Below are positions 41,974-52,200 of a stretch of 64,000 nucleotides of DNA, piece after piece (position 1 is the stretch's first letter; every line of letters starts with the position of its first letter). The stretch covers positions 1,984,001 through 2,048,000 of the forward strand of contig JAEUWY010000008.1 of the NCBI GenBank assembly GCA_022059125.1, read 5' to 3'. Both the position numbers and the translations under genes were made by a program. The DNA is from Corynespora cassiicola (Eukaryota; Ascomycota; Dothideomycetes; Pleosporales; Corynesporascaceae). The notes under the pieces were generated by a model. The model did no database searches, was not told where the DNA came from, and saw only the letters and a list, made by a program, of their open reading frames with translations.

Positions 41974-43308
41974 GACTTGCTGTCCTTCCACGCCGGCTTG
42001 ACATCTGGCACTCCAAAAACCACGTCGTACTTCCCGTGTCTGTCTCTCGGCCATTTTCATCTCACTTTCGTACTCGGTCGATGGTGTTATCAAGCCCTCT
42101 GTTGACGTCGAATATCGAAATACCACCAAAAAGACCAAGGAGATCGGCAGGAGAATGAGATCTAGTGAGTATATCGGCGACCTGAAGGCGTAGAGAAAGC
42201 CTCCATAACGCTTTTCCGGACCCGAAAACGTAACTGGGAGACAAGAGATAGTGGTCAAAACATACGGATCGTCTGGGTGCATGCGGCGGCAGGGGCTAGG
42301 GCTGAAAGCGCACGAGGCAGAGCTGCAACAAGCCCGCAGCGGCAGGTAGCGTTGCCTTTTTTTTACCCCATTCAGACTCTCCCAAGACACATGATGGATG
42401 TGGGGTCTGGATTTCAGGCAGAGCAGTGACCAATTCGGAACAAAACTTCGATCGGCACCCAAAGATCCGAGATAGATGGCTCCATAAAGTTCAACTGCCA
42501 AGCGGCCGTGCTAGTGTGGGGGACCTGTAGTCAGGTACATTTGTTTTCTCTCTTGGGTAACTTTCGGCGTAATTAAATTTGATTCAGGTACGGCAAACCA
42601 ATTCGCCGCCATCGAGATGATGCCTACTTTCTGGGAAGTGACACATCTATCCTCGAATCTACAAACTGGGAAGACAGAAAGCAGGATCGAAATACCAATA
42701 ACGCCGTGTATTTGGAATGCAAGGCTGTAGGGCTTGCCATGTTCCGTAAGCCGTGTCCCATGTTTGCGGGACTGTCAGGGGTAGTTGGAGATCGCGGCGT
42801 GGTAGAGCTTTGGGCCGTAGCTTAGCAAGGTGGGCCTGGCCAGGTCCCTAGCCAGAGAAATGGCAATTGTAATTGAATATGGTGACATCGATTAGGCAGC
42901 CGAAAAAACACCCGCCCTCCCGCTCCACAGTCACCATTAAGCTTAAAAGCTGGGGGAGATCGTCGCAAGCTTAGCTTAGCTTGGGGAGCGCTAGCCCACT
43001 GCAGCGCTGATCGGCTACTGCAACACCATAGTCCATCCATCACGACATTCTTGGCAACGATTACGAGCGGGCCCTCGTTGACAATCATCATTTTGCAGAT
43101 CTGGCTGAACTGGGATGGGTACAGTTCATCATAGTGGAAGTTGCGGATGTCATGGCTGTCATGCTGCAGATACTCATGGAAAGGGTGCCCGAGGGTGCAG
43201 TAGAACCTTGCCAAAAAGTATGCGCATGTTTGATTGGCGTATTGTCTTGGGAGATGGCGTGCAGTGCCAATAGAATCATCAAGTTGTGCCGCCATCATGC
43301 ATTCGCTG

Positions 43309-43315
43309 TATAAAG
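43309..43315 (+). promoter_or_regulatory. TATA box of the oxalate decarboxylase gene
   Basis: TATAAAG lies 78 bases upstream of ATG 43387, with a C/A-rich leader between. Confidence 0.55.
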
Positions 43316-43386
43316 GGGCTACCTACCTTGATGTATGTGTGAGCTACCACAACCCCATCCAGTCATTCCTTTCAAAGTCTTACACG

Positions 43387-44804
43387 ATGAAGCTGCAAAG
43401 CATCGCTGCCAGCCTTCTCTTTACGTCTGCCACCCTTGGTGCTGTGGTAAAGCGTGAATCGCAGTTCCACAACGGCCAGCCAATCGATGGCAAGGGCAAG
43501 GGCGCCCCGATCCTAGGTACGCTGAGTTCTGCAACGGTGTTGCGCTGGCTCAGACCAGCTGTATCGTTGTGATCAATCTCATGGTAGTTAACTTGACTAG
43601 GGGGCACCAACAACCAAATCGATCGCGACAACCCTGCCAACCTTGGCGAGGAGAGCACCGATGCCGGCACTGTCCCTAACCTGAAGTGGAGGTTCTCCGA
43701 CTCAAAGACCAAGATCTTTCCCGGTGGTTGGGTGCGGCAGCAGGTTATCTCGGATCTGCCGCAGAGCCACGACATTGCTGCAGCCCAGCAGCATCTGAGC
43801 AAGGGCGCCATCCGTGAGCTTCATTGGCACAGAGTGGTGAGCATCTCCCTATTTTTGTTAAAAAAAAACGATCTTGGACTGACGTGCAAAGGCTGAATGG
43901 GGTTTCGTATACGCGGGCCGTGTCTTGGTCTCTGCTGTTGATGAGAACGGCAAGTACCAAGTCGACGAGCTTGGCTTCGGTGATATCTGGTACTTCCCCA
44001 AGGGCCAGGCTCACACCGTCCAGGGTCTAGATGATGAGAATGAGTTCTTGTTGGCCTTCGATGACGGCGACTTTGACAAGGCTGGAACGACCTTCAATCT
44101 CGACGACTGGGTGGCGAAGACTCCCAAACACATTCTAGCAAAGAACTTTGGAGTTCCGGAATCCGTCTTCGACAAAGTTCCCGAGAGGAACCCCTACATT
44201 ACCAACAGCACCGTGAGCAACCGTACCAAGATCGAAGGCCCCAATGGCGAGCTCACCGGAAACTCTTCCTACGTCTACCATACCTTTGACCATCCTTCCG
44301 AGACTGTGGCTGGGGGTGGTGGTGTCTTTTACAAGATTGACTCTACCAACTTTCCCATTTCCAAAACCATTGCTGCTACATATGTCGTTCTTCAGCCCAA
44401 GGGGTTGAGGGAGTTGCACTGGCACCCTACCGTAAGTCACCAAGGCAGCCTATGTCACACCGCATATGACTAACTTGGATCAGGCTGAAGAGTGGTTGTA
44501 CTTCCATTCCGGCGAAGGCCAAGCGACCGTATTCACTGGCAACGGCAACTCTCGAACTTTTGACTTCTCGGCCGGCGACACTGCCGTGTTTCCCGACAAC
44601 AGCGGCCATTACATTGAGAACACGTCCGAGACCCAGAACCTAACCTGGATTGAACTCTACAAGAGTGACCGAGTGGCCGATATTCCTCTAACGCAGTGGT
44701 TGGCGCTCACTCCTGCGGATATCGTGGCCGCGATTCTCAAGATTCCCATCGAGATTGTCGAGGAATTGAAGAAGGAGAAGCAGGTGTTGATCAAAGGAAC
44801 TTGA
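43387..44804 (+). CDS. Secreted bicupin oxalate decarboxylase
   Basis: Mn-dependent enzyme converting oxalate to formate and CO2, usually secreted or wall-bound, controlling extracellular oxalate and pH. Four exons: 43387-43516, 43601-43836, 43892-44431 and 44484-44804, giving 408 aa. An N-terminal signal peptide (LQSIAASLLFTSATLGAV) precedes a KR site. Cupin 1 has RELHWHRVAEWG with His118, His120 and Glu124, and His163 in GQAHTVQG. Cupin 2 has RELHWHPTAEEW with His298, His300 and Glu304, and His344 in SGHYIEN. Both Mn sites are complete, which separates it from single-site cupins. Introns 2 and 3 each split a cupin metal motif directly after the HWHxx segment, suggesting an old internal duplication of gene structure. 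The lid region is less easily read. Confidence 0.94.
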
Positions 44805-44841
44805 ATCTCAGATTGAAATGTGTGCCGAGGACTAGCCAATT

Positions 44842-47800
44842 CTATTCGAACGCGTTAAGGAAATCGTTGTAATCTAATTCCATCCCATTCTCACCCGAGT
44901 TCACCTCCGTTCCATTTCCGTCTTCTGTTGCTTCCGTGGGCCGCTGACGCAGGCCTATTTTATCCTCCAACATGTCAGCAATGACAAAGTTACCAACATC
45001 TCTCGCCATGTCTGCGACTTTTCTAATTTGATCTTCGTCTTTTCCATGAGAACATGCACCTGCGTCCAACAACAACTGCACCATATCCAATCGATTATGC
45101 AATGCGGCTCCTTCAATGGCAGTAATTCCATTAGCAACAGCTGCAGGGGCATCTACTTCTGCCTTTTCGTTGAGCAGTAGACAGGCGATTTTGAGGTTGC
45201 CACTGATTGCAGCAAGCTGCAGGGCAGTCCGGCCGCCTCTCGGTGCAGGCGGTGCATTGACCTTTGCTCCAAGGTTTAACAGCATCTCGCACAGATGATA
45301 GTCTCCGACTTCGACGGCCGTTTGTAATGGAGTGCGTCGGATTCTCCCCTTTGCGGGTAGATGTATGTCTGCGCCTCGTTTGAGCAGTAACTCGACCAGT
45401 CGAGTGTCGTGCGTGGAAATAGCCAACATGAAAGCGGACTGCATCGGCGTAGCCTTCAAACCTGACAATCTGGGCTGCACGGATACCAATTGGTTAGGGT
45501 GACAGGCCTTGTCCAAGAAGAGCTCGACTAATCGGATGCGATTCGCTTGAGGAATTTCAATTGCGATGGCGAAGGGAGATAGGCGATGGCCACTCTCAGG
45601 CACCATGACGTTTGTATCGACCTCAAGCACCATGCTGTTTGCGTCAACTCCATGCGATAGGAGTAGCTTCACCAGTTCTTCTTTACCCTCCTTGACGGCA
45701 TTGGATAACGTTGCAGCGCCATAGCCCTTTGGCCTAGAGCCGGCGGGATATCGGTTGCAAAAGCTATCAAGGAGTGTCTGGAAAATGTCCAGGTCGCCCG
45801 AGGCCGATGCAAATAGCGCATCCGAGTCATATGGATCAGCCCCGCGTTCAAGAAGATAACTGACTATCCGGCGATCCTGGTTTTGTACCGCAGCCCTCAA
45901 GGCTGTGTAACTAGACTTGCGACTTTCCGGGTGGTTGATGTCGGCGCCGAGCCTCAGCAAGCACTCGACCATGTCATCATCGTGGTTTTCGATGGCGACT
46001 GCCAAGGCAGACTTCAAGATGGAAGGAGCGTCTCGGGAAACACAAAATGCGTTGACCCCTGCGCCTGCCTTGATCAGCTCTTCGACCATGTCGCGCCTGC
46101 CCCACTGGATCGCCAGGATTATAGCAGGCTCTATGGAGCTGCCTGGTCTGCCTACATACGATGCAGACGCTGAATATTCCAAGAGCAAGAGAACCAGCTT
46201 CTCGTCTCTCCTTTGCAGTGCTTCAAACAGCGGGGGCCCCAAATAACCTGTTGATACCTCGAGATCAGCACCGGCTCTTATCAGCCCTTCAGCCGCCTCT
46301 CCGTGGCCATCTCTGATCGCCATGATCAAAGCAAGCCCAAGATCTTCTGGTCGTACATCTCCTCCCAATTCCATCACATACTCTATCCACTCGACACTTC
46401 CCGCTGCCGATGCTGCGTGCAGTAATGATGACAGTTGCCCTTCCTCGAGAATATGACTCAAAGCCCCGTTCCTGATACAGAGCTTGATCATATCCGGATT
46501 TCGACTTCGCACCGCTGCGGCTAGCGGGGTTTCTCGCAAAGGGTTCCTCGCATTAATCTTTGCCCCTTTTTCCATGAGAAAAGTGACCAAATCCACATTT
46601 TTGCTTTCGACTGCGCAAGGAAGCGAATCTGTCGTGACAATGGCCCCCTCATTCACCAACTGTTGAACTAATCTCAAAAACCCACGCTTGGCAGCAATAT
46701 CAATCATAGTATAGTCGCTCCTGGTGCACTGATTCATGTCCAAGCCATGAGCTACCATAATCTGAACGATTCTCATACATACTTCCTCATGAAGAACTTG
46801 GAATGCCGTTGCAAAAGCCGCGTATTCATACCATGCTTGATGATTCTTTGCCATAAACCTCATCATCGCCCCGAGGACAAGCTCATCAAGTCTAAGTTCC
46901 ATCAGACAGTTCATTGAACCAATACTGATATCAGATGATGCATCTAATAACATCTTGACGAGTTCAGGGTCCACACGACTAACTTCAAGTCTTAATGTGA
47001 GAAGAGCGAGATCAAGGGCGCCGTGCTCTCCATAGGACCTATCGTTCCATGTCTTGTCCACATCTGCGCCATGCTGTACGAGTACCTCAACGACCCCCCG
47101 GTGCAGTAGTCTCGATGCCCGCTCAACCGGAGTGTATCTGAAACCACCAACAGAACAGACCTCTTTGTTGGGATCGATTTTGAGAGCCTTATCCTGTAAC
47201 AGCCAAGACACTACTTGAGCATCGCCTACTTCGATGGAGCCTTTGAACAGGTTCTGGGCAATCGCTCTCGACAAGTAACTTGGGCTATTGCGGATGAAGT
47301 TGATCAGTTGGTTGCTGGTCTGATGCTGCAGGAACCGGATGGCCTCTTGGATGTTGCCATCCTTGAGTCCGGCAAATCCGTTGGCTACCGAGTACAGCAC
47401 TGCCCGATATAGTGGGGGAACAGTTTCAACCGATTCGAAGTATTCCGTGTTGGAAGATGAAGGGCCACTTGAAGAGTTGTTGGGGATACAAGTTGGTATG
47501 AGGTCGTCCAGAGCGGCCAAGGCTGGGTTGGTGACTAGCTGCGACTGTTGCGTATTTCCGGATTCGGCTTGTCTACCGGACATGTCTGTGCCGGCGCTTG
47601 GATGGTGTAAATTTCCTTGGTGAACATGTTCATGGACAGTAGATGACTCTGCAGTATCAAGAACACAAGGGTCGATGTATGATACCATGTTGGATGAGTT
47701 GAATTGCTTTTGCATGAAGCTCCGTTCGAATACTGAAAATGGAAGATCTGAGACTAGAATGGCGGTGCGGTCAAATTCAATAGGAGAACGAATCGTGTAA

Positions 47801-48296
47801 CCATCTGTAAGGTCGGGTGGGGCTGCCACTGAGAAAGTCAACATCTTTTGGTTTCGACAACGCAAAGTGGAAAGGGATGTTTACCTCCGTACAGTTCGAG
47901 AGCGCTGACATGAGTGCCTGGGCGACATAAAGCCTTCTTGATGTCTTTGTCTGGTACGAGTTTGCCCCAGCGGTAGATTTTGCTGATCTTATTGCTTTGC
48001 TTTCGATGGGATATGACTATGGCCAGCTTCTTCAGAGGATCCGACTTGTATTGGTATCCTGACCATCCCCATTCTTTGAACTGTCTATGGTAACATTTCT
48101 CACTATGAAGGGGTTAGATAAATTGTTTTAGTGTTGTAATCATCTATAATTACTCGGCAATGAACCCCTTGGCAGCCATCGCGTCAATGAGTCGCTGTTT
48201 TTCGCGACCGCGCATGGGGATCTTAATCTTGAGCTGCGAGCAGATCTCTTGCATCCGCGGCTTCTCGGCCTCCCACTCAGCCTTGCTAGGAGACAT
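44842..48296 (-). CDS. Clr5-domain ankyrin-repeat protein (1115 aa)
   Basis: Large fungal protein with an N-terminal Clr5 domain and a long ankyrin array; such architectures are common in filamentous fungi, and their roles are largely unknown. Exons 48296-48154, 48102-47885 and 47828-44842; introns of 51 and 56 nt. The Clr5 module (residues about 7-65) reads WEAEKPRMQEICSQL, then IDAMAAKGFIADEKCY and FKEWGWSGY across intron 1. Intron 1 has a GTAATT donor and CTAAC branch; the acceptor of intron 2 (CTTTCTCAG) was chosen because it alone keeps frame. Ankyrin repeats run from about residue 320 to 1060, with units such as TALRAAVQNQDRRIVSYLLERGAD and MQSAFMLAISTHDTRLVELLLKRGAD shortened here to their cores: ALRAAVQNQD, VSYLLERGAD, VELLLKRGAD. 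The C-terminus is acidic. No NACHT or effector domain is fused. Confidence 0.9.
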
Positions 48297-48706
48297 GTCG
48301 GCTCAGATGGGACGCGTAGAACCTCGAGGTAGACAGCGCAAAGCGTACTTGTTTGACAGAATATTGTGATCGTACCTGCTCGTTATGAGGAGAGTGTGAA
48401 GAGTGATGGGAAGTGGGAAGGCTATGGAGCGAATCCTAACATCTCCCTCCTGCACTTTCGATTGGTTCAGACGTGAATCCATGCCAAGATGCTTGTGTGA
48501 GGTGGAAATGGAGAACAGCCAATGGGCATCGATCAAGCCACGTGACTATCGAGAAAATACCTTGGTACTTCTACCTAGCGGTACAATGTAGAATTTTCTT
48601 GACCATCGATTTTGTTTTCTTGGAGCAAACTCATAAATTTACAGGTATGATTTGATTGAGTTTGAATCTCCTCATTGTCTGGTGGGATACGCGATTCCTC
48701 CCAGGC

Positions 48707-48722
48707 ACCTACCTAGGTAGGT
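48707..48722. repeat. 16-bp perfect palindrome
   Basis: ACCTACCTAGGTAGGT is its own reverse complement. Its core TACCTAGGTA recurs at 49026-49035. Confidence 0.85.
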
Positions 48723-49025
48723 AGAAATATCAGGCTGATTCATGTGATGTCGTCCATACAAAGCCGGAAACGCGCCGATTAAAGACTTACTATCCGACAG
48801 CAAAACCTGCATGTTTCCCTTTCCTCAAAACCAGTTTGATGCATCCTTATCGTTGCTAAGCTGTTGATAGGATTGATCACGGGAATGGTAATATGAGAAG
48901 CCATGTGCGCAATATGCGTTTCGAGATCAGGTTTAGAAGCCTCGATCCTTTGTGAATGTAGTTGCACCCTTTGAACTTACAAGTCCTCCATGTGATTTGT
49001 CTGCCCCCTCACATGGTGATATCAC

Positions 49026-49035
49026 TACCTAGGTA
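49026..49035. repeat. 10-bp palindrome TACCTAGGTA
   Basis: Same core as the longer palindrome 310 bases to the left; perfect self-complementarity. Confidence 0.8.
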
Positions 49036-49796
49036 TACAATTCCCGCCAGCATCACTGCCATCTCCAGTCACATTCCTATCTGGGAGTACTTCATACGCT
49101 GACCAAATAACTAGAATGTACCGCACAGCCTTCAAGAAGGCCAACAAGAGGGGCTGTTGGAAATATGTCCGAGACATGACTCTGGTGACTACAAACTAAA
49201 TAAAGTCGCGAGGCTGACTAGAGATTGACTCCATCACTCTCGAAGAAATATGCGTAGAGGTCCGCAACCCACAAAATCCCTCCGAAAAGTACTGGGGCTG
49301 TTTCCCTTCATCGGTTGCCCCACACAGGAATGAGTGAGATGGAATGCCGATCGTTGTTGGCACTAACAAAAGACAATCAGATCCCGTATAGGAAAAAAAA
49401 GTTGGATAGATATTTGGGGCTCCCAAGGATTCTTACCCCAGGATTAATAGCGAGTGATATATCTCGCATCTATTGCTCTACGAAAATAATGCCATCTGAA
49501 ATGTTTGTCGCATATTGACCAATCAAGACGCACGCAACAACAGAGTCGCTGCTGACATGCATTCGTCACTGGCATGCAATTAATTACCGAACCCCTAGGC
49601 AACGCGCCGTGCCTGCTCACTACATCAGTAAGCGTCCGCGGGGTTAGAGTGATGACGGGACGTGAGACTAGCGAGGAAACTCCCCAAAGGGCGCTGCGCC
49701 GGGCCGATGTTGGGACGAGGGTAAGATGTCTATTTTGTCTACTCTGCGCCGCAAAATTCTCTACGCACGTTAGCACGGCGGGCTCTCGTCACTGCT

Positions 49797-51011
49797 TCAT
49801 AGCTTTCCCCTGCGTTTCTCAACAGCGTCCCTGAGCTTCTTGATCACCTCACCCGGGTCAGCTGCTCCAAAGACGGCGCTACCAGCAACGATGACATTGG
49901 CGCCAGCATCGGCGGCCTGGTCGATCGTCTTCTCAGACAGACCGCCATCGACTTCGATGTGCAATTCTGGGTACTTCTTGCGGAGGGCCGAGACCTTTGG
50001 AAGTTCCGAGGCCATGAATGATTGGCCGCCGAAGCCGGGTTCGACGGTCATGATGAGGACCATCTGTCGGCAAGTTAGTCGCTGGGTTCCAGCTAAGGTT
50101 ATTGCTCCTCCCATGGACGGGAGCTGGGAACAATTGGCAGTGCGATCGTGGTCGCGCATAGCCAATGGGTGCAGAATCAATATCTCGCCATGGCGCCGTC
50201 TGAGATGGCAAGCGAAGGTCGGGAGCGGCAGGGCAGGGAGTCGTGGGGATTGTTGTGCCTAAGCGCCGCACTCCAGCCGCCCGAGCCATCCAGCCCTACA
50301 AGGCCTGCCAAAATCGGCCACTGCCCAGGCCAACCCATGGCGACGAATATTGGAATGGCGCAAGACTGCCATTTATCGATAAAACATGCGACAATGTACT
50401 CACATCGGGCACCTCCTCTTTTACGGGGTTCTCTAGTATGTCCCACAGCACATCTACGGGCGTGCTTGGTTTTATGGCGATGCCGGCCTGTATTCCCTGG
50501 TCGTGAATGTAGCGAATCAGTTCCTTGGGCGACGTTTTGGCGCTGGACGTGCCAGCCGGCGAGTCCGCGGCGGTCGAGTTGACGGCGGCTTCGTAGTGGA
50601 AGCAGTAGAGATCGCAGCCGGCGCTCTTGAAGTCCTTGACCCACCTCTTGGGCTGGAGGGCATGGGTTTTAGCGGAATCATGTGACGGATGAAAAGAGGA
50701 TGCCCACCTCAGCAATCATCATATGGCAGTCGAAAGTTCCACGTCCGTGGGCGGTGGTGGGGCGGTCGACGTGCGAGCGGATCTTGGTGACGACGGGGGC
50801 GCCAAAGGTCATGTTGGGGACGAAATGGCCGTCCATAATGTCGACCTTGGATGCGTCAGAAGGCAGTGCGGAGCGGGCAATGGCTTGGGGAGGCGGGAAG
50901 CGGTACATGAAGCCAATCGGCTCCCTGGGTTATGGTGGTGGAGCAGGCCTTGCCCAGCTCTGCAAAGTCGGCAGAGAGGATGGACGGAGCAATGATGGCG
51001 GGGGGAGACAT
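49797..51011 (-). CDS. RPE1: Ribulose-phosphate 3-epimerase
   Basis: Pentose-phosphate pathway enzyme interconverting ribulose 5-phosphate and xylulose 5-phosphate in the cytosol. Four exons: 51011-50907, 50845-50708, 50652-50404 and 50063-49797, giving 252 aa, the normal size. Evidence: [15 protein letters not shown] at the N-terminus; [12 protein letters not shown], completed across intron 1; CHMMIAEPKRWV, completed across intron 2; [11 protein letters not shown]; and HIEVDGGL. The metal-binding His and Asp residues in these motifs are present. A stretch rich in Ser/Ala (about residues 105-120) is an insertion relative to bacterial enzymes and typical of fungal ones. Intron 3 is 340 nt (50064-50403), long compared with the other introns here, and contains short ORFs of no significance. 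Divergent from the 881-aa gene. Confidence 0.94.
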
Positions 51012-52200
51012 GGCGGGCGGCTGTAGGAGGGGGTGGGATGGAGATTGGTCGGTGTGATAAAAGTCGCGATAGCTGCGTGGTGTTGAGGTCAGCGAGACGC
51101 CTGCCCCACTAGACCCCGCCGCCTTGGCATCCCGTCTCCGTCATCATCTTTCATGCGAACGGCCGCGAGACTGCTCATTCATCGCCGTCGCCGTTTCGAT
51201 TCACGCTCCACCTAAACGCTGTTTCGCCCATAGTGCGATTCAAAACGCCGGCGGAGTGGTGTCCAGGTGGCAGGCGGGCACCGACACGACGTCGCGCCGC
51301 CGTCCCGAATTAGCTGTGGAGGGGACCGTCTCAACACGCTTCAGACGAGCGACCACCACAGCGTCCACCCAGGTACCACAACAACCACAACAACCACAAC
51401 AGCCAACGCTCCGCCTCATCATCCAAATGTCTCTCCGAGGCCGTGGCGACCGTCTTTCAAGGAACAGCAGCCCTCGAGCGGCGCTATTGGCGAGCATGCG
51501 GTAGAACGGCGTCCGGGGGCGTGATTGGCCCCAGGGCACATGATCCAACACTCAAAATAGAGTGGGCTCAGCGCTTCGGCCGCGAAGACCCAATCTCATC
51601 GCACCTCGCCCGTCTTGCATCTCTCCTCGGCTGCCTCGACGCGCCCGACTCCCCAAAACTGCACAGCGCAGCCAGGGCCTGTTCGCAATGCTGGTCCTGT
51701 CGTTCTCCCGCCGGCCAACCACAGCTGCGGGACGCCGGCCGCCATGTCGTGGCCGCCTTTGAGCCGCCATTGCTTCTCCACCTTGTATCGCCCTCGACGG
51801 CGACTGGACAGATCCTTTTGCATTGCAGCCTCGACTGCCACCGAAGCAGCGCCCGCTAGGTGGCCAGAGGTAGGTCGACTGGACGGCGTCTGCGCGCGAT
51901 ATATACTCGCTGCGCCTTCGCCCGCGCGCACTGTTGTCTTTCTTGCCATTCACTTCTGCTTTCCCCCCCCGGGCTCCCTCCTTTTCCTCTGCTCTCTTCG
52001 TTGATCGAAGCAAAGCATCCATTTTTACCAGTAAGCTGTTGATCGGCTCGAGGGTTATTGCCCCGTTTTAATATCCGCATTCTCTGTTTATACTTTCTGC
52101 CCCCTACCCTACGCCCTCGCCAACAGCCCCAGCTCGGATTCCTAGGTACCAGTTCTTAATAATAGCACGAGGCAGTGCTCACCTCAGCCAATATACCAAA
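51012..52200. other. divergent intergenic region, 1.2 kb
   Basis: Between the epimerase (-) and the 881-aa protein (+). It includes an ACAACA repeat near 51379-51400 and pyrimidine-rich leader sequence close to the right gene. ORFs on both strands look like noise in GC-rich sequence. Confidence 0.5.

Larger units (their letters stand above)
41870..43386. other. divergent intergenic region, 1.5 kb
   Basis: Between the divergent beta-propeller (-) and oxalate decarboxylase (+) starts. Both ends carry TATA-like boxes. Two medium ORFs on the minus strand (41965-42501, 42822-43298) have no recognisable similarity and overlap these promoters. Confidence 0.5.
48297..49796. other. intergenic region with CCTAGGTAGG palindromes, 1.5 kb
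   Basis: Between the Clr5-ankyrin start and the epimerase stop. It contains a CACGTG box (48539-48544), a 16-bp palindrome and a related 10-bp palindrome. No supported gene. Confidence 0.5.

Noticed and set aside
41965..42501. 178-aa minus-strand ORF
   Set aside because: Covers the TATA region of the beta-propeller gene and shows no conserved pattern.
42822..43298. 158-aa minus-strand ORF upstream of oxalate decarboxylase
   Set aside because: The central part reads like a plausible protein, but I recognise nothing and it overlaps the decarboxylase promoter. A homology search would decide.
51124..52022. several overlapping ORFs on both strands between RPE1 and the 881-aa gene
   Set aside because: GC-rich leader and promoter sequence; ORFs are mutually overlapping and Arg/Pro/Ser-rich without domain features.
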